This document shows, piece by piece, positions 16,601 to 24,059 of a DNA stretch of 31,986 nucleotides. The notes beneath the pieces were generated by a model. The model searched no databases, was not told the origin of the DNA, and saw only the letters and a program-made list of their open reading frames with translations. Each line of letters begins with the position of its first letter. Within the stretch, counting starts at the first letter, position 1. The translations under genes and the position numbers were made by a program. Source of the stretch: Candidatus Gastranaerophilales bacterium. Its GTDB lineage: Bacteria; Cyanobacteriota; Vampirovibrionia; Gastranaerophilales; Gastranaerophilaceae. The DNA lies in NCBI GenBank assembly GCA_900769645.1, contig CAAGHI010000020.1, positions 1 to 31,986 on the forward strand. Reading direction: 5' to 3'.

Positions 16601-17000
16601 ATACGATTACACGTTCAGCACCGTTTACAATGAAAGTACCTTTGTCAGTCATTGTCGGAATATCGCCGATATAAACTTCTTGTTCTTTAATTTCACCGCT
16701 GTCACGGTTTACCAATCTAACCATTACACGCAATTGTTTTGCATAAGTTGCATCATGAATTCTTGCTTCTTCAATGGTGTATTTCGCATTGTCGAAAGTG
16801 TAGTTTGGCAAAAAGTGCAATTCTAATCTACCTGTATAGTCTTTAATAGGTGAGAAAGAAAGCAATTCTTCCTTCAAACCTTCTTTTAAAAACCATTCAA
16901 ATGATTTTTTCTGCACTTCAATAAGGTCGGGTAAATCGTCCAAACGAGTATGTGGAATACCCATTGGCGTTACTCTTTCTGCATATTTTGTGTTAGACAT
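13683..17000 (-). CDS. rpoB: RNA polymerase subunit beta (RpoB)
   Basis: 1105 residues, the usual size for short-type bacterial beta (as in Cyanobacteria), without the large lineage inserts of E. coli. AGGTGA precedes the ATG at 17000. The rifampicin pocket is intact ([20 protein letters not shown], then [11 protein letters not shown]), with the positions equivalent to E. coli D516, H526 and S531 unchanged; position N518 is I here. Other beta landmarks are [48 protein letters not shown] and [20 protein letters not shown]. No ribosomal-protein genes (rplJ/rplL) lie upstream, unlike Proteobacteria and Firmicutes; this agrees with the cyanobacterial arrangement. The gene ends inside a repeat arm. 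Confidence 0.98.
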   Translation of the reverse strand: [1105 protein letters not shown]

Positions 17001-17221
17001 TAATTCACCTCGTCTATGTGTACGTACTATATAAAAATTGTATTATTTCTTTTTATTCCATGCTCCAAGAAAAGAACAGTTCTAAAAAAATATTCTACAA
17101 ATAAAAAATCTAACTTGAGGCTGTAAACCTTTCATTTTACTGAGTTTCAGTCTAATGAACTTACACGTTTTTTCTAAAAATTGGGCATAGTTCACCCGAC
17201 TTTAAAATTACATGTTCTTAA
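17001..17221 (-). other. Leader of the rpoB-rpoC1-rpoC2 operon
   Basis: About 215 nt of untranslated RNA is expected between the promoter and rpoB. It contains short inverted repeats (for example ACTGA.GTT.TCAGT on plus at about 17139-17152) and a few T-rich runs, but I recognise no known riboswitch or L10/L12 leader. It may carry regulation of polymerase synthesis. Confidence 0.4.
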
Positions 17222-17249
17222 ATAATAATACATCAATATTTCTCGTCAA
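17222..17249 (-). promoter_or_regulatory. Promoter of the rpoB operon
   Basis: TTGACG (minus strand, plus 17244-17249), 16-bp spacer, TATTAT (plus 17222-17227). It is the best promoter-like pair in the intergenic region upstream of rpoB. Confidence 0.55.
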
Positions 17250-17408
17250 GAAAATATCGAATTTTTTAGAAAAATATATTAAACTTTTGTTACAATTTGC
17301 GAATTTATGTATTTTAAGAGGCGGAAAGTTTTGATATACGTGGCTTTAAATGTCAAGACTATACACCAAACTTGTTCATTGTATGATATTGTTAATCAGA
17401 GGTAAAAA

Positions 17409-18047
17409 ATGAAAAAATTTGCGATTTTATTATGTATTTTAATGCTCGGGAAAGCTGCCCTATCAGCTGATATTCCAGCCACTAATATTTCAGATACGAC
17501 ATCAAAACCTGTTGTACTGACAGGTAATTTGATTTTTGACTGGCTTGACATAACACAAGTCGACAGAGATTTAGTAATTGAGAAATACAAAACAGAACTT
17601 TTTGGTGAAGATACTGTTTACAAATTCAAGAAAAAAGAGTTCAGAAACGAATACAGAGATTTCTTGAAAGATGCCGACTACAAGCGCCACTATATGCTTG
17701 TGAAAAATAATGTAAAAGAGACAGATAGCGAAAATCTTTGCGGATTTTACAAAGGAAATCTTTTAATCAGTTACGCAATTCAGTTTAAAAACGATTTGCG
17801 CTCGGTTTATTATTATGACGCACTCGGAAACCTTCGCTATGTAGATAAATTTTCAGAAAACTACCCAAATTTTCCATATATGTCAAAGCAGTATAAAGCA
17901 AACGGAGAGCTAGTTAGCGCGATTTATTTTATGTCACACGACATGCAATATATGTACAACAATGACGCGACTTTTCAAGGAGCTTGGTACAAAGATAAAA
18001 TGTACAACCGCCACGCAAAACAAGTCCTTACAAGGACAAATTGGTAA
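17409..18047 (+). CDS. Exported hypothetical protein
   Basis: 212 residues with a clear signal peptide (MKKFAILLCILMLGKAALSA, cleavage likely after LSA, about residue 20). The mature part is rich in Y, F, N and K, with YYYDALGNLRYVDKFSEN and a following SKQYKANGELVSAIYFM that look like short beta-hairpin units of the MORN/YD kind. It starts after AGAGG at a good distance and ends shortly before a strong terminator, so it is probably monocistronic. Divergent from rpoB. I do not recognise a named family; periplasmic or cell-surface location is inferred from the signal peptide alone. Confidence 0.8.
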   Translation: MKKFAILLCILMLGKAALSADIPATNISDTTSKPVVLTGNLIFDWLDITQVDRDLVIEKYKTELFGEDTVYKFKKKEFRNEYRDFLKDADYKRHYMLVKNNVKETDSENLCGFYKGNLLISYAIQFKNDLRSVYYYDALGNLRYVDKFSENYPNFPYMSKQYKANGELVSAIYFMSHDMQYMYNNDATFQGAWYKDKMYNRHAKQVLTRTNW

Positions 18048-18060
18048 AAATTTTTCATAA

Positions 18061-18095
18061 AAAATATCCCAAGCAATATGCGAGGGATATTTTTT
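18061..18095 (+). terminator. Terminator of the exported hypothetical gene
   Basis: AAAATATCCC (18061-18070) pairs with GGGATATTTT from 18084, followed by more T. It lies 14 bases past the stop. Confidence 0.85.
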
Positions 18096-18109
18096 ATAGA
18101 TAAAATCGA

Positions 18110-18160
18110 CCACCCACCCTCCTTCTCTCCCTAATAGAGTGAGAGAGGCTTTGCATGCAG
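18110..18160. repeat. Degenerate copy of the CTCTCC/GAGAG repeat class
   Basis: CACCCACCCTCCTTCTCTCC, then GAGTGAGAGAGGC, resembles the self-complementary ends of the repeats at 6592 and 21079. It is short and imperfect. Confidence 0.4.
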
Positions 18161-18180
18161 CTATCTATGAATAAGTAATC

Positions 18181-20760
18181 TTACTGCGGTTTTACAACTG
18201 ACAACACGTAGTTGTTCGTAAACACTTTATTTGCAACTTCAATAATATCACTTTCAGTCACACTATTTATCAATTGCGCATATTGGTCATCAAATTTGTA
18301 GCCTCTACCGGAAGTTTCAAACCAGCCGATTGTTGTCGCCTTATCAAGATTTGTTTCCTGACCGATAATATAGTGTCCCAAAAGCTTATCTTTCGCCTCT
18401 TGCAACTCTTTTGAGCCTACAAATTCAGTCTTTAATCGAAACACCTCTTCTAGCATTCTTTTTTGTGCATAGTCAAAGTTTTCAGGATTTGTGCCAATAT
18501 AAGTTATAAACGAGCCTTTCACAACATGCGGTGAAAACTGTGAGCCCAACTGATATGCAAGTCCATCTCTATCTCTCAAATTTTTGAACAGACGAGAACT
18601 CATACCTGAACCCAACAAAGAATCTATAACTTGCAAAGTCGCATACTCCTTACGATTGAGCACGCCATCAGTTTGCCAGCCGTAAATAATCCAGTCAGTT
18701 TTCAAATCCTTAACTGTTGCACAGGCTTGTTTTTTTGTAGCTAATTGAGCCACTGAATATTTTGCATAGTCAAACTTTTCACCTTTTTTGCCGTTAAAGA
18801 TTTTTGTAAAATCTGAAATAGCTTTGTCTTTATCAACATTACCATTAATTGAAATCACGACATTTTGAGGATAAAAAGCTTTGTCATAATATGCTTTCAC
18901 ATCTTTTTGCGTAATTTTTGGCAAAGATTTCTCAAGGATTTTATTTGAATTTGAATACGGTGAACCCTCAAAAATTAAAGATTTATAATTATCAACCGCA
19001 AGATTTAACGGCACATCTTTGCTTTTTTTAATTGAATTCAACTCATCATTCTTAGATTTTTCAATCTCGTAATCATCAAGAGTTGCATTATTAATAACTT
19101 CGTTCAAAAGTTCAATTGTTTTGTCATAATCATTTTTTGTTGAAAGCACTGTGATATTAAAGCTATCAGGCTTTGCAGACGGAACAATTTTTATTCCGTT
19201 ATCTTCCATTACCTGTGCAAATTCAGTCGATGAATATTTTTTCGAACCTTTTGTCATAACAGATGCTGTCAAATCAGCTGTTCCTGCAATGTTTTCAGTA
19301 AATTCTCCACCTTTTGAAAAAATGCTTATCGCAACAATATCATTTACTTTATTTGGAGTAAGTAAAAGCGTTGCACCATTTGAAAGTTCATATTTTTTGG
19401 TATTAGAATTTTCACTGACAAATTTTGCAGGTTCAGTTTTTTGCGTAACATTAGAAACTTTTACCTCTTTACAATTTTCAGGCAAAACTATTGATACAGC
19501 ACTTTTTTCAACTCCCAAATACTTGTTTGCAACAGTCTTCACATCTTGTGCCGTAACCTTTTTAATATTCTCCAAATACGTTTCATAATACTTGGTATCA
19601 TCAGTCGTCACAAAGGTATAACCGATTTCGCTTGCAATATTCGAAATCGATTCTCTTTCGTAGTAAGTATCACGTCCAATAACGTTTTTTGCAAGTTGAA
19701 GTTGTTCTTGACTAACTCCGTTTTTCTGAACATTTTTTATCTCATCAAAAATACTATCTTGAAGTTTTACACATTTTTCAGGATCAAAAGTTGCAGAAAT
19801 ATAGAAAATTCCATCATCTTTAAACCCTGTATTTGCAGTTCCAATAGTATTTGCAAGTTGCTTGTTTTCTTTAATATTTCTGTAAAAAACAGACGAACGT
19901 CCTTCACCCAAAATCGTTGCCAAAACATCAAGTGCATAAGAATCTTTGTCGTCGATTTTTACACCTCTAAATCCTACCAACATATATCCGGACTGAGTGT
20001 CAAAATAAGCCACATTTTTCTTTTGAGAAGTCAGAATTTTCTCTTTCGGATAAACATTTTTTATCGGCTTTTTATACTCGGAATTGAAATCCGTCTTAAC
20101 TTTATCAATTGCTGAATTTGCGTCCACATCACCAACAATTACAGTAACCATATTCGATGGGTTATAAAACTTGTTATAATAATCCATAATTGAATCACGG
20201 TGGATTGTGCTTATTATATCAGCCTTCCCGATAACTTTTCTTTTATAGGGGTGATCAGTGTAGAGCATATTCACCAAATTGTCATAAACAAGCGTGTTCG
20301 GAGAATTTGCATCTTTCATAATCTCTTCGATAACCACTTTACGTTCTTTTTCAAGCTCTTTTCTCGGCACAAGCGGGTGCAAAAGCATATCGGAATGCAT
20401 TTCAAGCGCCAAATCAAAGTCTTTGGAAGGAATAGTTACGTAATAATGCGTGAAATCCTTACTTGTTGCGGCATTTGTAATCGCACCTTTTGTTTCAAGA
20501 ATTTTATCAAACTCTCCAGGGGCATGATTTGTAGAACCTTTAAAGAACAAATGTTCCAAAAAGTGCGAAACACCATTGTTTTCATCATTTTCGTTTATAG
20601 AACCTGTCTTAATCCAAGTATCAATAGTCACAATCGGATTTGACTTAACTTCTTGAATAACAACGGTTTGCCCATTGTCGAGTTTATAGACATTAAAATC
20701 AGCGGCAAACACACAGTTTGAAAAAATAACCAACGCTGATAAAATCAAAAATTTCTTCAT
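18181..20760 (-). CDS. M16-family zinc metallopeptidase, two-domain, exported
   Basis: 859 residues with a signal peptide (MKKFLILSALVIFSNCVFA). The first M16 domain has the inverted zinc motif HFLEH (H66, E69, H70) and a third ligand E146 in KERKVVIEEI, 76 residues later, the normal spacing. The second M16 pair has the R/Y segment of the inactive partner (GMSSRLFKNLRDRDGLAYQL, around residue 725). Such insulinase-like or pitrilysin-like proteins degrade peptides or process proteins in the periplasm. AAGGGGAT precedes the ATG. It is monocistronic; downstream is a convergent exported protein and upstream a repeat-filled intergenic region. The natural substrate is not evident. Confidence 0.93.
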   Translation of the reverse strand: MKKFLILSALVIFSNCVFAADFNVYKLDNGQTVVIQEVKSNPIVTIDTWIKTGSINENDENNGVSHFLEHLFFKGSTNHAPGEFDKILETKGAITNAATSKDFTHYYVTIPSKDFDLALEMHSDMLLHPLVPRKELEKERKVVIEEIMKDANSPNTLVYDNLVNMLYTDHPYKRKVIGKADIISTIHRDSIMDYYNKFYNPSNMVTVIVGDVDANSAIDKVKTDFNSEYKKPIKNVYPKEKILTSQKKNVAYFDTQSGYMLVGFRGVKIDDKDSYALDVLATILGEGRSSVFYRNIKENKQLANTIGTANTGFKDDGIFYISATFDPEKCVKLQDSIFDEIKNVQKNGVSQEQLQLAKNVIGRDTYYERESISNIASEIGYTFVTTDDTKYYETYLENIKKVTAQDVKTVANKYLGVEKSAVSIVLPENCKEVKVSNVTQKTEPAKFVSENSNTKKYELSNGATLLLTPNKVNDIVAISIFSKGGEFTENIAGTADLTASVMTKGSKKYSSTEFAQVMEDNGIKIVPSAKPDSFNITVLSTKNDYDKTIELLNEVINNATLDDYEIEKSKNDELNSIKKSKDVPLNLAVDNYKSLIFEGSPYSNSNKILEKSLPKITQKDVKAYYDKAFYPQNVVISINGNVDKDKAISDFTKIFNGKKGEKFDYAKYSVAQLATKKQACATVKDLKTDWIIYGWQTDGVLNRKEYATLQVIDSLLGSGMSSRLFKNLRDRDGLAYQLGSQFSPHVVKGSFITYIGTNPENFDYAQKRMLEEVFRLKTEFVGSKELQEAKDKLLGHYIIGQETNLDKATTIGWFETSGRGYKFDDQYAQLINSVTESDIIEVANKVFTNNYVLSVVKPQ

Positions 20761-20979
20761 ATTATCCCCTTCAAAAATTTCTTCTAATTTATAGAAACAT
20801 AATACAATAAATTTTTGAATTAGGAAATAGGGGGATAATAAAATGGGAAGAGAATTGTGAAAAAACTTATTCGAAAGCAGCTAAGTTGGTTATATATTAA
20901 ATAATAAAATATCATGAATAGTAGCTATTCTCGTCATTCTTATATGTGCCAAGTAATTCGTTGACAAAATAAGGCCATT

Positions 20980-21045
20980 CTCTCCGAGGGAGAGAAAGAG
21001 GTTGTTAATGAGCTAGAGCGAATGTTACAACCTCAAGAGAGGGGT
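20980..21045 (+). repeat. Dispersed repeat, divergent copy in the left half of the fold-back element
   Basis: CTCTCCGAGGGAGAG at one end and AAGAGAGGGGT at the other, with GAGC..AGAGCGAATGTTACAA between. Same architecture as 6592-6660. The inner part GAGGTTGT...ACAACCTC is itself palindromic. Confidence 0.65.
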
Positions 21046-21078
21046 TGATAAAGTTTCCAAATGCTTTTTTAAACTAAT

Positions 21079-21147
21079 ACCCCTCTCCCACAGTTGTAAG
21101 TCTCGCTAATCGCTCGTCAACAACTGTGACCTCCGCCCTAGGGGAGG
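21079..21147 (-). repeat. Dispersed 68-bp repeat, copy 2
   Basis: On the minus strand it begins CCTCCCCTAGGGCGGAGGTC and ends TGTGGGAGAGGGGT, aligning end to end with 6592-6660 with one length difference. Confidence 0.8.
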
Positions 21148-21301
21148 TAGTGTATTTTGTCAACGAATTACTTAACGCATACAGTAATGACGATTTCATA
21201 ATCTGTTATACAAGTATATAGCGCATTCGCGTTATACGTTTGAACTGGTTTTATAGAACTTTTTCCGAAAAAAGTTCCCGCCGTCCGTGCAGGCCACACC
21301 T

Positions 21302-22132
21302 CTACCAATTATAATCTTCTTTAATCTGCCAGCCATCGTACATGATTAGCGCAGTACAAAAAGCTCCACCGGCATTGTTTACCTCAACTCCATTATTAGA
21401 CATCTTTTCACCTCGCTTGTTGCAACCACGCCAACCACCATTCAACATTGTATCTCTTGAATAGCCGTATCCATCAGGGTATAGCCCTCCTTTTGGAATA
21501 TTTACAGCAATATCACCTACCCCACCGTTATAAAAACCATATTTTTTTTGGAATATATAATAATTAAAAATATCTTTACCAACAATATTCGGTCTCGTAT
21601 CTCCATTAATATCAACTGTTAATTGAACAAAACGACCTTGTTCATAAGTTGCAGCACCACCAGATATGCGTGCATAAATAATCGTTCCGTCTCCTAAAAT
21701 ATACTCTTTTGATTCACAACCATCTATATAAGGTCGTTCTCTTGCGGAAATATCCTTTATATACGGAAGAATATATTTATTCATAAAATCCTGTGCTGGT
21801 AGCAAAAAACTCCAAGTTTCCACCTCATCATTATCTTTTACAGACATTTGAACTGCTTGAGCCAATGTAGAATAAGACTTTTTCAATCGCTCAACAGTAA
21901 CTTTTTTCTGATAATTTTGGATTACAGAAGGCAAAGTCAAAGCTGCAACAACCCCAATTATCCCAAGTGTAATCAATACTTCTGCCAAAGTAAACCCAAA
22001 GAGTCGTTTGTTGGTACAAAGGGCTACGTGCGTAAAATCTTTACACCAATGTCTGAGGTATGAATGAACATCGTTACAGAGGGCTACGTGCGTAGCACCT
22101 TCTGCCAAGGTAAATCCTAAAAATTTTCGCAT
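21302..22132 (-). CDS. Type IV pilin-like protein with duplicated processing motif
   Basis: 276 residues from the ATG at 22132, which has GGAGAG four bases upstream; an ATG at 22144 (MERF) is an alternative but would hide that site. The N-terminus reads MRKFLGFTLAEGATHVALC, then about 30 further residues, then LFGFTLAEVLITLGIIGVVA with the normal pilin helix. The true prepilin cleavage is therefore expected about 45 residues in, an unusually long leader, while the first GFTLAE has no hydrophobic helix behind it. The globular part shares VDINGDTRPNIVGKDIF and the C-terminal CTALIMYDGWQIKEDYNW with the pilin at 5547-6293. Likely a pilus or pseudopilus subunit. Monocistronic, with a strong promoter. 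Confidence 0.85.
   Translation of the reverse strand: MRKFLGFTLAEGATHVALCNDVHSYLRHWCKDFTHVALCTNKRLFGFTLAEVLITLGIIGVVAALTLPSVIQNYQKKVTVERLKKSYSTLAQAVQMSVKDNDEVETWSFLLPAQDFMNKYILPYIKDISARERPYIDGCESKEYILGDGTIIYARISGGAATYEQGRFVQLTVDINGDTRPNIVGKDIFNYYIFQKKYGFYNGGVGDIAVNIPKGGLYPDGYGYSRDTMLNGGWRGCNKRGEKMSNNGVEVNNAGGAFCTALIMYDGWQIKEDYNW
22012..22099 (-). repeat. GATHVALC repeat, copy 2, inside the pilin gene
   Basis: Contains one full unit (22033-22099) matching 7083-7148, and a partial second unit (about 22015-22034, GGGCTACGTGCGTA). It is flanked by two similar 20-bp stretches that encode GFTLAE (CTTCTGCCAAGGTAAATCC and CTTCTGCCAAAGTAAACCC on plus), as if the insertion duplicated its target. Confidence 0.8.
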
Positions 22133-22166
22133 AAATCTCTCCATATAATAATATATTATTATTTTC

Positions 22167-22195
22167 ATTATAACATAATATAATTTATTTATCAA
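22167..22195 (-). promoter_or_regulatory. Promoter of the second pilin-like gene
   Basis: TTGATA (plus 22190-22195) and a perfect TATAAT (plus 22167-22172) on the minus strand, 17 bp apart. A TATAAT on plus at 22196-22201 abuts it and may serve the divergent XRE gene, though without a good -35. Confidence 0.75.
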
Positions 22196-22218
22196 TATAA
22201 TATTGCTAACATAAAGGA

Positions 22219-22440
22219 ATGCTAGATAAAGATTTTTTGAAAAATTTTGGGTTAAATTTAAAAATGTTTCGGATTAAATCAGGACTTACTCAAGCTGAAT
22301 TAGGCGAAAAGGTTGATATATCGGAACATCGTCTGAGTGATATGGAAAGAGGCAAGTGTAATCTTACGCTAAAAACAGTAAATCGCCTCGCTAATGCATT
22401 ATCAATTCCAACTTTCAAATTTTTCGATTTCAAAGATTAA
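22219..22440 (+). CDS. Small XRE-type helix-turn-helix protein
   Basis: 73 residues that are almost only a lambda-repressor-like HTH domain: LNLKMFRIKSGLTQAELGEK, then the recognition region VDISEHRLSDMERGKCN and a last helix TVNRLANALSIPTFKFFDF. AAAGGA lies directly against the ATG, closer than ideal, so expression may be weak. It is divergent from the second pilin gene with abutting -10 boxes, so it could regulate that promoter; this is inferred from position only. Confidence 0.8.
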   Translation: MLDKDFLKNFGLNLKMFRIKSGLTQAELGEKVDISEHRLSDMERGKCNLTLKTVNRLANALSIPTFKFFDFKD

Positions 22441-22444
22441 GAAA

Positions 22445-22717
22445 TTAGTGTTTAAAAACTTTTTTTATCAACGGATAGCAAAGAGCCAAAGCTCCTAGCC
22501 CTAAAGCGACAAAGACTGATTTTGGCGTTTTTCTTTTTTCAATGCTTTCAGAATTTTTCATGGACACATAAAGGTCATGGTTTAGTGCTTGAAAATCTCT
22601 CGATGCTTGCACATGAGAGTACAAAACCGGCTTGTAATGGTCGTTTGGCGGCGTAATAACACCAACATTAAGCGGCGGATTTTTCATATTCTGATTTACA
22701 CTAACACTATTATCCAT
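22445..22717 (-). CDS. Small hypothetical protein with a C-terminal membrane segment
   Basis: 90 residues from the ATG at 22717. A GTG at 22738 would add seven residues; neither start has a well-placed ribosome binding site. The N-terminal two thirds are polar (NPPLNVGVITPPNDHYKPVL, then VQASRDFQALNHDLYVSM). The C-terminus is one hydrophobic stretch (SVFVALGLGALALCYPL) followed by KKVFKH, as in tail-anchored membrane proteins. It follows the aspartate kinase gene by about 70 bp on the same strand and may be its last cotranscribed partner. No family recognised. Confidence 0.6.
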   Translation of the reverse strand: MDNSVSVNQNMKNPPLNVGVITPPNDHYKPVLYSHVQASRDFQALNHDLYVSMKNSESIEKRKTPKSVFVALGLGALALCYPLIKKVFKH

Positions 22718-22787
22718 ACCTTTTATAAAACCAAACACAGACAGGAATTGCGTGAGAGTTAAGAAATGTAAACCTGTTTATTCTACC

Positions 22788-24056
22788 TTACACATTCGGC
22801 AAGTCGCCTTTTACTTCGGCAACTTCTGAACTTTCTAGGCCAAATACGCTATGTAAAGCCTTTACCGCTTGCTGTGCATCGTCTTTGTCTACCAAACAGC
22901 TGATTTTGATTTCACTTGTAGATATCATACGGATATTAATCCCTTGTTCTGCAAGTGTTTCAAACATAGTTGAAGCAACACCCGGTCTGTCAATCATGCC
23001 GGCACCGACAATTGAAACCTTTGCAATATTTTCATCAACCTGAATATCACCTGTCGCACCGATTTCTGCTTTTAAAACCTTCAATGCTTCAACAGTTTTG
23101 ACTAAATCAGCTGAATCAATAGTAAATGCAATATCATTTGTGTTAGAAACTTTTCTTGCATAAGATTGAATAATCATATCAACCGAAATATTTTCTTTTG
23201 CCAATTTACTAAATATTTTGCCGGCAACACCCGGTCTGTCAGGCACATCACAAACAACAATTCTTGCCTGAGATAAATCTGCTGCAACGCCTGTCACCGG
23301 TTTATAAATTTCCATTTTTTCAACTCCTAATATTAGTGTACCTAAATTATTGATTTTAAAACTACTGCGAACTCGCATCGGAACATTAAACTGCTTTGCG
23401 GTCTCAACACTTCTCGGGTGAAGGACATTCGCCCCTGCATGCGCAAGTTCCAACATTTCCTCGTAAGAAATCTCGTCCAATCTTGATGCGTTCGGAACAA
23501 CTCTCGGATCGGTTGTGTAAACTCCTTCTACATCAGTATAAATATCACATCTTTCAGCATTCAAAGCTGCTGCAAGCGCAACTGCTGACGTGTCAGAGCC
23601 ACCACGACCTAATGTCGTAATTTCTCCATCTTCTGTAACCCCCTGAAATCCGGCAACAACAATAATTTTACCTTCTTTCAAGTTCTGTTTCAATTTGTCA
23701 GTTTTAATATCAACAATTCTAGCTTTTGAGTGAACATTTTCTGTCATAATCCCAATTTGCATAGCATTAAAACTAACAGCGTCATAGCCTTGAGCCTGAA
23801 TTGCCATAGCTAAAAGCGCAATAGAAACACCTTCTCCCGTCGAAAGAAGCATGTCCATTTCTCTGCCAGAAGGATTTGGACTCAAATCCTTTGCCATTTT
23901 TACAAGGTAATCCGTTGTATGTCCCATAGCCGAAACTACGACTACGACATCATTTCCGTTTTCTTTTTCCTTAATTACCGTTTTTGCGACATTTTTAATT
24001 TTTTCGGTATCTGCAACTGATGTGCCACCAAATTTTTGAACAATGATTTTTCTCAA
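22788..24056 (-). CDS. lysC: Aspartate kinase
   Basis: 422 residues. It phosphorylates aspartate as the first step to lysine (and diaminopimelate), threonine and methionine. Kinase motifs: KFGGTSVAD at residue 8, STGEGVSIALLAMAI, GRGGSDTSAVALAAAL and VYTTDPRVV. Two C-terminal ACT domains (about residues 265-410; GVAGKIFSKLAKENISVDMI and GVASTMFETLAEQGINIRMI) suggest feedback control by an amino acid. The length is that of LysC-type single-function enzymes; the four-ACT version of many Cyanobacteria is longer. The start is a TTG at 24056, three bases past the stop of the TPR gene, so translation is probably coupled. Confidence 0.95.
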   Translation of the reverse strand: MRKIIVQKFGGTSVADTEKIKNVAKTVIKEKENGNDVVVVVSAMGHTTDYLVKMAKDLSPNPSGREMDMLLSTGEGVSIALLAMAIQAQGYDAVSFNAMQIGIMTENVHSKARIVDIKTDKLKQNLKEGKIIVVAGFQGVTEDGEITTLGRGGSDTSAVALAAALNAERCDIYTDVEGVYTTDPRVVPNASRLDEISYEEMLELAHAGANVLHPRSVETAKQFNVPMRVRSSFKINNLGTLILGVEKMEIYKPVTGVAADLSQARIVVCDVPDRPGVAGKIFSKLAKENISVDMIIQSYARKVSNTNDIAFTIDSADLVKTVEALKVLKAEIGATGDIQVDENIAKVSIVGAGMIDRPGVASTMFETLAEQGINIRMISTSEIKISCLVDKDDAQQAVKALHSVFGLESSEVAEVKGDLPNV

Positions 24057-24059
24057 AAT

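Larger units (their letters stand above)
20931..21193. mobile_element. Fold-back (MITE-like) element with perfect 21-bp terminal inverted repeats
   Basis: AAGTAATTCGTTGACAAAAT plus A (20951-20971) is perfectly repeated in inverse orientation at 21153-21173. Outside it, 20931-20950 and 21174-21193 form a further imperfect arm pair (TCGTCATT...GTG and its complement). Inside are two related repeat units in opposite orientation, 20980-21045 and 21079-21147. No protein is encoded. The intergenic region 20761-21301 holds nothing else of note except a hairpin at 21256-21277 (GAACTTTTT/AAAAAGTTC) after the pilin gene. Confidence 0.85.

Noticed and set aside
13683..17000. Rifampicin resistance from I at the N518-equivalent position
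   Set aside because: The main resistance positions (D516, H526, S531 equivalents) are unchanged, and this position varies naturally between lineages.
19546..20643. Plus-strand open frames opposite the M16 peptidase
   Set aside because: Shadow frames with abnormal composition opposite a protein with intact catalytic motifs.
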